A stretch of 64,000 nucleotides of DNA from Gimesia chilikensis. Its GTDB lineage: Bacteria > Planctomycetota > Planctomycetia > Planctomycetales > Planctomycetaceae. Each line of letters opens with the position of its first letter. Position 1 is the stretch's first letter. The stretch is taken from assembly GCF_007744075.1 (NCBI RefSeq), contig NZ_CP036266.1, forward strand, positions 8,150,564 to 8,214,563, in the 5' to 3' direction. Positions 53,205 through 62,650 of this stretch are shown one piece after another. The notes under the pieces were generated by a model. That model made no database searches and was not told the DNA's origin. It was given only the letters and a program-made list of their open reading frames with translations. Both the position numbers and the translations under genes were made by a program.

Positions 53205-53950
53205 GAAGTTCCGCCGTTGCTCACCGTGTCTGCATTCTGATTTTCACCTGTCCGTCGACGAAGCGGGTATTCCAGAAACAGACCGACTACAGCCAGGCAC
53301 AGAAGTAACGGATAGGTCCAGCCCAGGTGCACACCGAGCAGGATCCGAAAGAAAGAAAGTCCATCGACATACAGATACGAACAATATAATACCGCAGCGA
53401 AGATCAGAAAGGAAAACCAGACCACGGACTGCCTGATTTTACCGGGAGAGCAGCAGATCAGCCCCAAAGCAATCAGGGCGGCACACAGATTCGAAAACGC
53501 AAAGATCCGCAGGTCGGCAATCAGTGCCGCCAGCGTCTGATCGTAATACGTCCGGATCCTCTCCTTGGTCTCGCTGACTTTTCGGAGCAGGGGATTCAAT
53601 CGCTGCGGAGCCGGTGGCAGTTTTTTCTGACGCGTCAGATTGGCAATATAAGCAGCAGGATCGTTGCGGTATTCCTGGATCTGCTGATTGATGGCGGCTT
53701 CCTGATCGTCGTTCAACAGTTTTTTGATCAGCGGCGAACGCATGCCCTCTTCCACCGCATCAACCAGAGGCAGGGAGTAGGCAATCGTCTTTTCCGTCAC
53801 GAACTGACGCGCCAGCCCCTCCAGGTGCTGCTGCCCCACAAAAGTGTAGATCAGGAACCCCACAAAGAACACCGCCACGAAGACATTGAGACCCAGTGTG
53901 AGCTGTCGCATGAGGTTGCCTGCCTCTTTGGTTTCTTTGAGCGCTACCAT
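53201..53950 (-). CDS. Membrane protein of a three-gene operon
   Basis: 249 residues. TM1 ('LGLNVFVAVFFVGFLIYTF') precedes a helical extracytoplasmic region (about 45-150, 'LARQFVTEKTIAYSLPLVDAVEEGM'). Three more helices follow ('FAFSNLCAALIALGLICC', 'VVWFSFLIFAAVLYCSYLYV', 'WTYPLLLCLAVVGLFLEY'). No family recognised. An alternative start at 53911 has a better ribosome-binding site. It follows the 53956 gene by 5 bases and overlaps 52380 by 4. Confidence 0.65.
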   Translation of the reverse strand: MVALKETKEAGNLMRQLTLGLNVFVAVFFVGFLIYTFVGQQHLEGLARQFVTEKTIAYSLPLVDAVEEGMRSPLIKKLLNDDQEAAINQQIQEYRNDPAAYIANLTRQKKLPPAPQRLNPLLRKVSETKERIRTYYDQTLAALIADLRIFAFSNLCAALIALGLICCSPGKIRQSVVWFSFLIFAAVLYCSYLYVDGLSFFRILLGVHLGWTYPLLLCLAVVGLFLEYPLRRRTGENQNADTVSNGGTS

Positions 53951-53955
53951 TCTGA

Positions 53956-54300
53956 TTATTGCGGCGGAGCGTTGTCCGGCACCAGTTCCAGGTTGATAAT
54001 CCGTTCGCGGGGAATCAGCAGTGGTGCATCCAGGCTGTCAATTCGTTTGAATTCCACCCAGTCCTCGAACACGACCACCCGTCCGATCGGTTTAAGCGGT
54101 TTTGATGGATCCCGTTTCCTGGCACTAGAAAACCCTGTGACATTATCCAGGCCTTTCTGCCACTGAATCGAGCTGACGCCACCCCGATAAATGACCGTAT
54201 GTTCTGACGACGCTCGATCAGAATAGTACGCAGCTCCTGCACCGACCAGCAAAATCATCAAGCCAGCCAGAACGGATAGATACTCCAGTTTTTTAATCAT
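53956..54300 (-). CDS. Small membrane-anchored protein
   Basis: 114 residues, one N-terminal helix ('YLSVLAGLMILLVGAGAAYY') and a soluble domain ('RVVVFEDWVEFKRIDSLDAPLLIPRERIINLEL'). No family recognised. First gene of the operon with 53201 and 52380. Confidence 0.6.
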   Translation of the reverse strand: MIKKLEYLSVLAGLMILLVGAGAAYYSDRASSEHTVIYRGGVSSIQWQKGLDNVTGFSSARKRDPSKPLKPIGRVVVFEDWVEFKRIDSLDAPLLIPRERIINLELVPDNAPPQ

Positions 54301-54369
54301 GGCAGCGCTCCTTTCAATACGGAATCGTTAGCTTTCTCAGACCGGGTTAGCAGCGACAACATTAACGAA

Positions 54370-55437
54370 TTACTCGCCGTGATATCCTTGCCACATCCAG
54401 AGCAGGGTGTCGGCCAGCGTCTGTTCGAAGACCTTGCGGTCGCAGTGCCGGGTCCCCTTGCTGAAGACGTAGCGATAATCGTAACCCTTGGCCTTGAGGG
54501 CCTCAGCCGTCCGTTCGTTGGCCATCACCCAGTTGTGGTACGTCTCTTCCGGATCGTCGGCCCGGTTGTCGTTTTCCGCCACGTGGGTGAAGATCCGTAG
54601 CGGCTTGGGGTCGCTGTTATCAATCAGCTTCATGCTCGAATGATATTCCCACGCACCCAGGGGATACTCTGCTTCCTGGGGTGCGTCGTCGTCCTGCTGA
54701 TCGACGAAGGTACCGGAATAGGTAATCAGGCGGCGGAACAGATCGGGTCGGAACCAGCCCATCGTCAACGCAGCCGCACCGCCGGAACTGCAGCCCATCG
54801 TGGCCTTCCCCCAGGGATTATTGGTGAACGCGATGTGCGGATACGCGGCGCGGATCTGTTTGTTATTCAGCACGGCCGACAGGACTTCGTCATTGATAAA
54901 CCGGGCGTAACGATCGGACATCGTATCGTACTCCAGGCCGCGTTCGCTCCCTTTACCGTCGTTACCGCCATTCTGGACTGCAATCACAATAAACGCCGGC
55001 AGCCGCTGTGCTGGATCTTTCGATATCGTCAGATTGTCCAGGGCATTACAGACCAGGTCCATCCGGCTCGGTCCGTCCTGCATGACCAGAATCGGCGCCT
55101 TGGTTCCATCTTTATAGGCTGCGGGAACATAGACAAAGATCTTGCGGGTTTTTCGCACCTCTTTTTTCGGGTCGAGCGTCTCGTCGGTGCCGGGAAAAAT
55201 TTTACTCTCCGCCAAAGGCATCTTAAACTCGAAGCGCTTCCCCTTGGGATTACCCTTATCAGTGAGTCGGGGATCGATCTTGTAGTTGGGCCCGACAACA
55301 TAGCTGCCGTTCCCTTTCGTACCCGGCTGCTCAGTATATTTTTCAGCTGCAGCCAAAAATGAAGTCGTCAGCCCACTGACAACAAAGGCGAAAGCAAAAC
55401 AGATGAGACGCGCGGACAGCCTGGATTGATTGAGCAT
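54370..55437 (-). CDS. Secreted esterase (enterochelin-esterase-like)
   Basis: 355 residues from the ATG at 55437. The signal peptide is 'LICFAFAFVVSGLTTSFLAAA'. The esterase-D/IroE-like fold has 'RKIFVYVPAAYKDGTKAPILVMQDGP', the nucleophile elbow 'KATMGCSSGGAAALTMGW' (GxSxG), 'PLRIFTHVAENDNRAD' (acid) and 'FSKGTRHCDRKVF' (His). It probably hydrolyses carbohydrate or siderophore esters outside the cytoplasm. Confidence 0.88.
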   Translation of the reverse strand: MLNQSRLSARLICFAFAFVVSGLTTSFLAAAEKYTEQPGTKGNGSYVVGPNYKIDPRLTDKGNPKGKRFEFKMPLAESKIFPGTDETLDPKKEVRKTRKIFVYVPAAYKDGTKAPILVMQDGPSRMDLVCNALDNLTISKDPAQRLPAFIVIAVQNGGNDGKGSERGLEYDTMSDRYARFINDEVLSAVLNNKQIRAAYPHIAFTNNPWGKATMGCSSGGAAALTMGWFRPDLFRRLITYSGTFVDQQDDDAPQEAEYPLGAWEYHSSMKLIDNSDPKPLRIFTHVAENDNRADDPEETYHNWVMANERTAEALKAKGYDYRYVFSKGTRHCDRKVFEQTLADTLLWMWQGYHGE

Positions 55438-55586
55438 TATTGATTCCAAGGTTTACAGGGGGAATAGTTTAAATTGAAAGCGATGACTCAAACATGAGCC
55501 TACTCGATCTATTGCTGACTTTCAATTTTCGCGCTGGAAATGGCAGGCAGGCCCCTGAAACGTGTATCATTGAAAAGGAATTACGG

Positions 55587-55832
55587 ATGAGGAATCTGAC
55601 TGACATGTACTATCGAATTTTAACTGCACCGCCGGGATATCCTCCCGATCAGAATTTCATGCTCGTTCAATATCGAAGTCTCGAATATGCTTCCAATTGC
55701 GGGGGTGTCAAGAACAGAAACGGCACAGAGTTTTTTGAGACCATCGAGGAAGCGCGACAATATTTACCATTGACTGCCAGGAAGCTGCCTTTCGAACCCG
55801 AACACCAGTTCCTGGAACTCTGGGAGGGATGA
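55587..55832 (+). CDS. Small uncharacterised protein, 81 aa
   Basis: 81 residues from the ATG at 55587, with AAGGA 7 bases upstream; the frame opens earlier (55494) but without a ribosome-binding site. 'VQYRSLEYASNCGGVKNRNGTEFFETIEEARQYLP' suggests a small binding domain. No family recognised. It is followed 6 bases later by the 55839 gene and is probably co-transcribed with it. Confidence 0.5.
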   Translation: MRNLTDMYYRILTAPPGYPPDQNFMLVQYRSLEYASNCGGVKNRNGTEFFETIEEARQYLPLTARKLPFEPEHQFLELWEG

Positions 55833-55838
55833 ACGATC

Positions 55839-56291
55839 ATGGGCTTCTTTAGCAGGTTACGCAAATGGTTTCAGCCTGAAGAGTATCACGACCCAGACTT
55901 AGGTCGACTGATATCAGTCGGCAGCGGGGACTGGAACGGCTCATGGACGCTGGAACCAGGCGGAAAAGTGGTTCCTTTTTCGATCACAGTCCGACCTGAA
56001 TCCATTCCCGGCGATCAGCGCACTTTCATGCTGCAAGTAAAAGACCGCTTCATCGAAATCGAACAGGAACTGGCGCGAACCATGTTCCGGGGGATTGATC
56101 CCCGCAACGATGGTTCCACCCCCGAGGAAGTCTTCTCCCACATGCAACTCGATACGATCTATTTTGTCCACCTGGAACGATCACCGCGGGAATGGCAAAT
56201 CTGGTATGTGAACGATCTGGATCCCGCCGGTCATGCCATTTGTGTGGAAATGAAGGACTGGCAGTATGACGGTTTCTCGGTGAACGGCTGA
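55839..56291 (+). CDS. Uncharacterised protein, 150 aa
   Basis: 150 residues, soluble, no signal peptide. 'DWNGSWTLEPGGKVVPFSITVRPESIPG', 'MQLDTIYFVHLERSPREWQIWYVNDLDPAGHAICVEMKDWQYDGFSVNG' looks like a beta-rich DUF2004-like domain. It is a common small planctomycete protein of unknown function. It starts 6 bases after the 55587 gene. Confidence 0.55.
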   Translation: MGFFSRLRKWFQPEEYHDPDLGRLISVGSGDWNGSWTLEPGGKVVPFSITVRPESIPGDQRTFMLQVKDRFIEIEQELARTMFRGIDPRNDGSTPEEVFSHMQLDTIYFVHLERSPREWQIWYVNDLDPAGHAICVEMKDWQYDGFSVNG

Positions 56292-56420
56292 CCGTTCCAG
56301 ACATCTGCCTGCGGACAACAGACTAATTTTCCAGTTGAGTCTTCCGAAGCCTGATACAGCCTGCTCTAATGCAGTCACTCTCATGATTTGAATTCAGCCC
56401 TTTTTTACAGGTCGATCAAT

Positions 56421-58100
56421 ATGAAGCTTCTATCTCAGTTCCTCTGCCCAACGGTCATGCTGCTCACAAGCTTTGTCCCGTTCTCTCCGGTGTGGGGTGA
56501 TTCGGGCACCCAGGCGGCACGTCCGTCCGTAAAAACGGTTCGTCCCGAAATCCGCTCGCAGACGAAAACCGGGCAGGTTCGCGAACTGATTACGCCCGCC
56601 GCGATCACACATGAGATCGGCGTCGGCTACGTGGCCCGCCTCAAACTTCCGCATGAAGCTGACAGTAAATCGCGGTCCACCTGCATCCTGCTGGAAGATG
56701 GCCAACCGCTGCCGCATCCTCACGCGCTGCATAAGCTGATCCGCGAAACAGGGAAAGGGCACTATAGTCACTGGACGCCGACGACACTCTATTTTTCCGC
56801 CAGCGATTCTTCCGATCCCCGCACTAATGGACACAAGTATGAACTGGTCTGCCCGGAAACCTATACCGAACAGTCCGCGCAATTCGTGCTGACCGACGCC
56901 GACTCGCTGATCTCATTTCCCGACATCTCCGGCAAACGCGTGCAACCCGTCAAGCTGGTCTGGGAAAACCGGGATCCACAGCAACGCATCCAGCTGAACT
57001 GGAAACGCCAGGGGGCCCCCGATCTCTCCAGCCAGCAGGCCATGCTCACCAGCATTCTCAAACCGGGGATGACGGACGAAGAGAAATCGCTGGCGATCTG
57101 GAAATTCCTGGTCGACTGGCGGTATCACTTCTATCCGGCAGAACCGGGAGATGAAGTACACGACCCCGTGAAGTTTCTCAATGTTTACGGCTACGGCTTC
57201 TGTGATGACTGTGCCTCGAACTTCGCGGTTCTGGCCCGCAAAGCAGGTGTGCGAAGTCGAATATGGGGACTCTCAGGACACGTTGTTGCGGAAGCCTTCT
57301 ATGACGGTAAGTGGCACATGTTCGATCCCGATCATGAGGTCTTTTATCGCAATGACCAGGGAGTGATCGCGAGCGTTGAGGAACTGGCACAGCACCCCGA
57401 ACTGATTACAAAAACGCCCCTGGATCCGATCGGCAGTCCCTCGCAGGCAATCGCCGGCCTCTACACAACGACCGCCGACAATCGGCCCTCCGAGCGCAAA
57501 CCGGCGATTCGGGATTCGAATCTGGCTCCCACTCTGGAACCCGGTGACCGCCTCGAGTTTGACTATACCACTGCACAAGACGTGCATCGACGCAACATGC
57601 CAGACGAAGGTTTCCCCCCCGTCGCCGGGAACGGCACTCTGAAACGCAGCATCACAAAGCTGGAGTCGTTGAAACAACCGCATCCCCACCAGCGGGACTG
57701 GCACTTCACCTGGCCCTATGTGCTGCTGAAGGGTGCACTGGAACTCAAGCTCGCACCAGGTCAGTCAGCTCCCACAATCTCCGTCTCCTCGAACGGGACT
57801 TCCTGGACACCTCTGGAGACGACCCTCAATGCGGAGAAACTCACGGCTTCCCTCGATGCCTGGATCAAGCAACAACCCACTGCCGTCTATGGATTCTATC
57901 TCCGTTGTGAAAACACGAACGGCGACGACCCTGCAGCGTCAGTCGCGCAGTTGAATTCCGAATTCCTGTTCCAGTTCGCACCCCGCGCACTGGCACACAT
58001 GCAAAACAAGAACAATCACTTCGAGATGAAATTATCTCCTCCACTACCAGCCAGCAGTCAAGGCTTGGCTGTGCAGCTGGAGTGGAAAGTAGTTGAGTGA
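56421..58100 (+). CDS. Secreted transglutaminase-like protein
   Basis: 559 residues from the ATG at 56421. The signal peptide is 'FLCPTVMLLTSFVPFSPVWG'. The transglutaminase core gives the catalytic triad: Cys in 'NVYGYGFCDDCASNFAVLARKAGVRSRIWG', His in 'LSGHVVAEAFYDGKW', Asp in 'HMFDPDHEVFY'. Flanking beta-rich regions contain Ig-like and coat-like parts. It is probably a periplasmic peptidase or amidase of the transglutaminase superfamily. Confidence 0.88.
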   Translation: MKLLSQFLCPTVMLLTSFVPFSPVWGDSGTQAARPSVKTVRPEIRSQTKTGQVRELITPAAITHEIGVGYVARLKLPHEADSKSRSTCILLEDGQPLPHPHALHKLIRETGKGHYSHWTPTTLYFSASDSSDPRTNGHKYELVCPETYTEQSAQFVLTDADSLISFPDISGKRVQPVKLVWENRDPQQRIQLNWKRQGAPDLSSQQAMLTSILKPGMTDEEKSLAIWKFLVDWRYHFYPAEPGDEVHDPVKFLNVYGYGFCDDCASNFAVLARKAGVRSRIWGLSGHVVAEAFYDGKWHMFDPDHEVFYRNDQGVIASVEELAQHPELITKTPLDPIGSPSQAIAGLYTTTADNRPSERKPAIRDSNLAPTLEPGDRLEFDYTTAQDVHRRNMPDEGFPPVAGNGTLKRSITKLESLKQPHPHQRDWHFTWPYVLLKGALELKLAPGQSAPTISVSSNGTSWTPLETTLNAEKLTASLDAWIKQQPTAVYGFYLRCENTNGDDPAASVAQLNSEFLFQFAPRALAHMQNKNNHFEMKLSPPLPASSQGLAVQLEWKVVE

Positions 58101-58115
58101 GTATTTTAATTAAGA

Positions 58116-58247
58116 ACCACGAAAGGCACTGAATATACAAAATACTTCTATGTCGTCAGGACTGAATCTGTTGGAAGAAAGAGCTGCCCCTAAAACTGCA
58201 GGGTTTCAGGGCTCTCCCCCTTTTCGTGACTTTCGTGCTTTTCGTGG
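58116..58247. repeat. Short element with CCACGAAA / TTTCGTGG ends
   Basis: The left end is ACCACGAAAGGCACTGAATA (58116-58135). The right end has TTTTCGTGACTTTCGTGCTT and TTCGTGGT (to 58247), an inverted match of the left end with two extra TTTCGTG units. The 130-base interior is non-coding. It separates the convergent transglutaminase-like and sulfatase genes. It looks like a MITE-type or REP-like element. Confidence 0.6.
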
Positions 58248-58275
58248 TAGTCAAATCAAACCCCTGTTTCGCGGT

Positions 58276-59691
58276 TCAATTCGTATAAGGTACCGTCCCG
58301 GTTTTCGGGTCCACCTGGTAACCGAATTTTTCAATGTACTGACTCCCCTGCAGAAACTCGTCCTTCTGGGCGGCCAGTTTTTTGTTGAGCAGCGCATCGA
58401 GTTTTGCCTGGATCGGGGCAGCTTCCGGATCGTTGCAGAGATTTTTCAGCTGATACGGGTCTGTCTCATTATCGTACAATAGCCAGGGTCCACTGAGATC
58501 GCGGACGTACGTGTAGCGGGTCGTTCTCAAGCCGCGGTATTCCTTTCCGCCCCGGCTCCGCTGCCATTCACCAAAGGGAGAAGGGCAGGTGATGACCGTC
58601 GCCCCGTCTGAAGGATTTTTCCCGCCTCGCAGGTAGCCGCTATAATCCAGCCCTTCCACGGTGTCGGGAATCGAAACTTGACAGAGTCCCAGCAGTGTGG
58701 GCATCAGGTCTTCGGAATTGATGGGGGAATCGACGGTGCGACCTTGCGCGTGCTCCGCGCCATTCAACCGGAACAGCATCGGTACCCGCAGCGATTCGTC
58801 CCACGGTTTCTGCTTGCGGATCTGCCCGTGCGAACGCAGCATGTCGCCGTGGTCAGAGGTGAAGACGACGATCGTGTTTTCATCGATGCCGGTCTCTTTG
58901 AGTGTCGCTAATAAATCGCTGACACAATCATCCAGTGCCGAACAATGAGCAAAGTAGCCGGCGAGTTCTTTTTGCGCAGTTGCCCGCTGATCTTTGGGCA
59001 CATTGGGACGCACTTTGATCTTCTCCGGCTCATACATGCTCTGATATTCGGGCGGCGCGGTGTGATACGGGTTATGTGGAGAGCCGTACGACATCACCAG
59101 CAGAAACGGTTGCCCCTTCTGGGACTGGTCCCGAATGAACTGCCGGGCCACGCGCGTCTGGGCAAACGCGTCGTAACCTTCCCAGGTCTGTCGCTGAGGA
59201 GAATCGCCGTAGTAAAACGAACGGTTGTAATTGTGCGTGCATTCCAGGGCCCGCCAGAACTCAAAGCCCTGTCGACGTTCCGGCGGCGTAAACGCTGAGC
59301 GCCCCCGACCATCCAGATGCCATTTCCCGATGAAACCGGTCTCATAACCGGCGTTATCCAGCACTTCAGCAATCGTCACCGCCTTCGCGGGCAGTTGCAC
59401 ATCGTTCAGAAACACGCCGTGCGTCAACGGACGCTGGCCGGTCATCAACGAGCCCCGGAAGGGACAGCAGACCGGACAGCCGGAAACCGCGTTCTGAAAA
59501 TTTACACTCTGTCGGGCCAACGCATCAATATTCGGCGTCTTCACCTGTTCGTTACCCGCGTAACCCAGGGACTGTGCCCGCCACTGATCGGTCAGAATAA
59601 ACAAAATGTTCGGCTGCTTAGTTTCAGCCTGAACCCGACCGGGGATCATCACAAAACAGAGTAACAGAAAAACGGAAATACGAGCCAGCAT
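58276..59691 (-). CDS. Secreted type I sulfatase (third copy)
   Basis: 471 residues from the ATG at 59691 with AAGGA 8 bases upstream. The signal peptide is 'RISVFLLLCFVMIPGRVQAE'. Motifs: 'QPNILFILTDQWRAQSLGYAG', the catalytic CCPFR in 'VSGCPVCCPFRGSLMTGQRP' (C-x-P-x-R), 'GYETGFIGKWHLDGRG', 'NTIVVFTSDHGDMLRSHG' and 'TRYTYVRDLSGPWLLYDNETDPYQLKNL'. It is more like the choline-sulfatase/arylsulfatase group than the pair at 42.5-45.3 kb. Confidence 0.93.
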   Translation of the reverse strand: MLARISVFLLLCFVMIPGRVQAETKQPNILFILTDQWRAQSLGYAGNEQVKTPNIDALARQSVNFQNAVSGCPVCCPFRGSLMTGQRPLTHGVFLNDVQLPAKAVTIAEVLDNAGYETGFIGKWHLDGRGRSAFTPPERRQGFEFWRALECTHNYNRSFYYGDSPQRQTWEGYDAFAQTRVARQFIRDQSQKGQPFLLVMSYGSPHNPYHTAPPEYQSMYEPEKIKVRPNVPKDQRATAQKELAGYFAHCSALDDCVSDLLATLKETGIDENTIVVFTSDHGDMLRSHGQIRKQKPWDESLRVPMLFRLNGAEHAQGRTVDSPINSEDLMPTLLGLCQVSIPDTVEGLDYSGYLRGGKNPSDGATVITCPSPFGEWQRSRGGKEYRGLRTTRYTYVRDLSGPWLLYDNETDPYQLKNLCNDPEAAPIQAKLDALLNKKLAAQKDEFLQGSQYIEKFGYQVDPKTGTVPYTN

Positions 59692-59990
59692 GGTGAGCGT
59701 CCTTAGCAATATTGTCGTGTTCGAATTCCCGACACGACCGGTCTTATGGTATAGGAATGGAAGTCTTCAATTATCTGTCAGAGCCGACGCTGATTGCAAC
59801 GCAAATGATGCGAATGGCACTGGAAAAGAACCAGTGAAGAATATTAAACGTTGTTAAGAGCTGCTTTTCCAGTTGGCTTTCCGCGCCTCTTCCTGTTCTC
59901 TAAATCAGTCTCTCGTTATTCTTATATCATCAGGCGCCGGGTGGAGTTGCGGTGCTGCAATACTGATCAGACAAGCTGCAGGATACAAAC

Positions 59991-60329
59991 ATGAGCGAAT
60001 TACCGAATTGCCCGGAATGTGATGGGGAATATACCTACGAAGACAGAGGCCTGCTGGTTTGTCCGTCATGCGGTCACGAATGGAATCCGGAGAGTGCAAC
60101 CGAAACTCCCACCGGCCCCGTCGTGCGGGACGCCAACGGCAACATCCTGCAAAATGGCGATTCCGTCACCGTCATCAAAGACCTTAAAGTGAAGGGCTCT
60201 TCGTCGGTCGTCAAGGTGGGAACGAAGGTCAAGAACATCCGCCTGGTCGAAGGGGATCATGACATCGACTGCAAAATTCCAGGGATTGGTTCAATGGGAC
60301 TGAAATCCGAATTCGTGAAGAAAGCCTGA
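59991..60329 (+). CDS. yjdM: Zinc-ribbon protein YjdM (PhnA-like)
   Basis: 112 residues. The N-terminal zinc ribbon '[30 protein letters not shown]' (CxxC..CxxC) is followed by the YjdM beta domain ('[68 protein letters not shown]'). Formerly called PhnA; the historic link to alkylphosphonate use is not established. It precedes the TRIC-type gene by 20 bases and is likely co-transcribed. Confidence 0.93.
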   Translation: MSELPNCPECDGEYTYEDRGLLVCPSCGHEWNPESATETPTGPVVRDANGNILQNGDSVTVIKDLKVKGSSSVVKVGTKVKNIRLVEGDHDIDCKIPGIGSMGLKSEFVKKA

Positions 60330-60349
60330 CCCGCATCGCGAGGTTCACT

Positions 60350-61033
60350 ATGAGCGTTGCAGACTTACAATACCTCCTCGGAATGATTGGCACAGTTGCC
60401 TTTGCGGTGACGGGTGTGCTGGCAGTCTCGCCGCGCGGTGTCGATTTCTTCGGTGCCTGTGTGCTGGGGCTGATCACTGCGATCGGCGGCGGCACCATTC
60501 GTGATGTGATCCTGGGGGTACCGGTCTTCTGGGCCGCGGATCTGAATTACATCTGGGTTGCGCTGGGGGCCAGCTTTCTGGCGTTTCTCATGAACCGGCA
60601 CATGACGCGCAGAGAGATCTTCAAAACCATGCTTTATCTCGACGCACTGGGGGTCTCGATGTTTGCGATCCAGGCAGCGCAAAAAGTCATCTGGATCGAC
60701 TTCGGTATGCCGGTCGCGCCGGTCCTGCTGGGTGTGTTGACGGCAATCGGTGGCGGCCTGCTGCGTGACGTTCTCGCGGGACAGCCCACGCTGTTAATGC
60801 GGCGGGAGATCTATGCCATCCCGGTCACCCTGGGTTGCATCCTGTTTGTCGCGCTGGTCACCTGGCTGCCCCAACATGCTGTCCTGATTGGCGTCGGCTG
60901 CTCTGCTTTGATCATGAGTCTGCGGAGCGCCGTGATCCACTGGGACCTGCACGTCCCACTCTGGCTGACCATTCAATCGAAAGAGAATGCCATGCATTCG
61001 AAGCAGGATTCTGACAGCCCGCCTGCCAATTAA
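60350..61033 (+). CDS. TRIC-family (YadS/YicG-like) cation channel protein
   Basis: 227 residues. Two homologous three-helix halves, each with the 'GGGxxRD' signature: 'ITAIGGGTIRDVILG' and 'LTAIGGGLLRDVLAG'. 'FAVTGVLAVSPRG' is the N-terminal helix motif. This is the bacterial relative of eukaryotic trimeric intracellular cation channels (UPF0126). A short soluble tail follows. Convergent with the phosphotransferase gene, with no spacer. Confidence 0.9.
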   Translation: MSVADLQYLLGMIGTVAFAVTGVLAVSPRGVDFFGACVLGLITAIGGGTIRDVILGVPVFWAADLNYIWVALGASFLAFLMNRHMTRREIFKTMLYLDALGVSMFAIQAAQKVIWIDFGMPVAPVLLGVLTAIGGGLLRDVLAGQPTLLMRREIYAIPVTLGCILFVALVTWLPQHAVLIGVGCSALIMSLRSAVIHWDLHVPLWLTIQSKENAMHSKQDSDSPPAN

Positions 61034-62107
61034 TCACAGCTCGAGTTCGATCTGAAGTTTCCGGTTGTCCAGCCAGAGTTGCTCGATCCAGGTCAGGCTC
61101 TCCATGACTGTGATGCGCGGGTTGCCCATCGCGGCCTGCCAGTGTTCCGGGTCGGGTAGCATGAGAAAATAGTTGTTGATCGTATTCAACATCATCATGT
61201 CGGCGACCGTTGCCAGCTGATCGCGGTCGAGCGTAAATTCCTCGCGATAGCCCTCTACCAGCTTGGCCAGCACATGGCCGGCCAGCTCTGGCGTCGCGCC
61301 AGGCACGCGGAGGCTGGGATAATAATAGTAAATGAACAGCAGGACGGCTAAATCCATCGTCCGCCAGCCGTAACAGCCCAGATCGAAATCGATGATCTGT
61401 ACGTCCTCGTTCTCGACCAGAAAATTTCCCGCATGCAGATCCCGGTGCACCAGTCCATAGTGTCCTGCAGGGGTAGAACGGCTCCGCCAGTCATCGTAAT
61501 ACCCGCGCATCGCTTCGACGACCTCGGGGTGAAAATAGTCGGGCAGCGGATCCGGAAACTGTCCGAGCCTGATTTCATGCCACGAGAGACGATCGTGATC
61601 GGTCGGGAGCTGTAATTCATCCGAAGCCCGATGGATGCGACCAATCTCCCGTCCTAGTTTCAGAAAGAGTTCCTCATTCCACTGGGCGTCGGTCGCCGGG
61701 TCGAGTTGTCGCCCCCCGAAACGCTCAAAACAACAGACATGCATCGTACCTGCGTCGACTTCAATCGATTCCAGCAGTTCACCGCCACGCGAAGGGATCG
61801 GCGTCGTAACCGTGCATCCATGAGAGATCAGATGCTCCAGCCAGAGCAGTTCGCCCAGCACTTCGCCTCGCTCACGGAGATTGCCGTCACTGATCCGGAT
61901 AATGACCGGTGCACCATTAACGAACTCGGTGGCAAAGACGTGGTTCACACCATCGCGGACTAATTCTGTCTTCTCAGGCACCAGTCCCCAGTGATCAATA
62001 CACTGAGTCAGCGCGTTATAATAAGGCAACGAATCGTCTACCAGCAAATGATTGGGATCCACGAACGGCTCCTGAAATAAACCCCGGAAAGTTTCCAAAC
62101 GCAGCAC
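61034..62107 (-). CDS. Phosphotransferase, RdoA/SrkA-like kinase fold
   Basis: 357 residues. The aminoglycoside-phosphotransferase/SrkA-type kinase core: 'GLVHRDLHAGNFLVENEDVQIIDFDLGCYGWRTMDLAV' supplies the HRDLHAGN catalytic loop and the metal-binding DFD. 'VNHVFATEFVNGAPVIIRIS' is the nucleotide-binding strand. It is probably a small-molecule or Ser/Thr kinase; substrate unknown. The end is immediately adjacent to the TRIC gene. Confidence 0.85.
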   Translation of the reverse strand: MLRLETFRGLFQEPFVDPNHLLVDDSLPYYNALTQCIDHWGLVPEKTELVRDGVNHVFATEFVNGAPVIIRISDGNLRERGEVLGELLWLEHLISHGCTVTTPIPSRGGELLESIEVDAGTMHVCCFERFGGRQLDPATDAQWNEELFLKLGREIGRIHRASDELQLPTDHDRLSWHEIRLGQFPDPLPDYFHPEVVEAMRGYYDDWRSRSTPAGHYGLVHRDLHAGNFLVENEDVQIIDFDLGCYGWRTMDLAVLLFIYYYYPSLRVPGATPELAGHVLAKLVEGYREEFTLDRDQLATVADMMMLNTINNYFLMLPDPEHWQAAMGNPRITVMESLTWIEQLWLDNRKLQIELEL

Positions 62108-62152
62108 GACTATACGGGCCTGCCTCGGGTTCTGGAAGAGTGGATCAGAAAT

Positions 62153-62650
62153 TCAACGGTCCATCTGCTTCGTCCACAGCCATTTCCCATCCGGATGTTG
62201 CTCGTCGACGGGATGATTCAGCGTCATCGTTCGGCCGTCCTCCAGGAAATCAATCTGCCAGGAGTATTGCTCCTCCTCAAAATGACGCTGCAGACTGTTC
62301 CACGATAACCGGATGCTGGAAAGGCTGAGCGAACGCGGCAGTTCAAACAGTTCCCAGGCAACAACTTTTAACTTCCCCTCTTCAATGTGCCAGCGTCCGG
62401 CGTACTGACTATTCGACGTGGAGATGGTCCGATCTGCATGGAAACTGCGCGTCATCGTGGAAGTGCCATCGCTCCATTCTCCCACCAGCTGTTGCTCCTC
62501 GGCTGTCAGGGGACGAGGTTCCTCACCGGTAAAACAATACGCGCACACCCCCAGTAAGAGACCTGCCAGACAAACCAGCAGGGCGCGTCTGCGCTTCGGT
62601 TGGAGCGATTCCGTTTTCATAAAATTCTTTTGCCTTGCGTGCGCAGTCAT
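62153..62650 (-). CDS. Membrane-anchored uncharacterised protein
   Basis: 165 residues from the ATG at 62650, which overlaps the stop of the upstream gene (ATGA) and has GGAAGG 8 bases upstream. A single N-terminal helix ('ALLVCLAGLLLGVCAYCF') precedes a beta-rich domain ('LVGEWSDGTSTMTRSFHADRTISTSNSQYAGRWHIEEGKLKVVAWE'), lipocalin-like in look. No family is certain. An alternative start is 62620. Confidence 0.6.
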   Translation of the reverse strand: MTAHARQKNFMKTESLQPKRRRALLVCLAGLLLGVCAYCFTGEEPRPLTAEEQQLVGEWSDGTSTMTRSFHADRTISTSNSQYAGRWHIEEGKLKVVAWELFELPRSLSLSSIRLSWNSLQRHFEEEQYSWQIDFLEDGRTMTLNHPVDEQHPDGKWLWTKQMDR

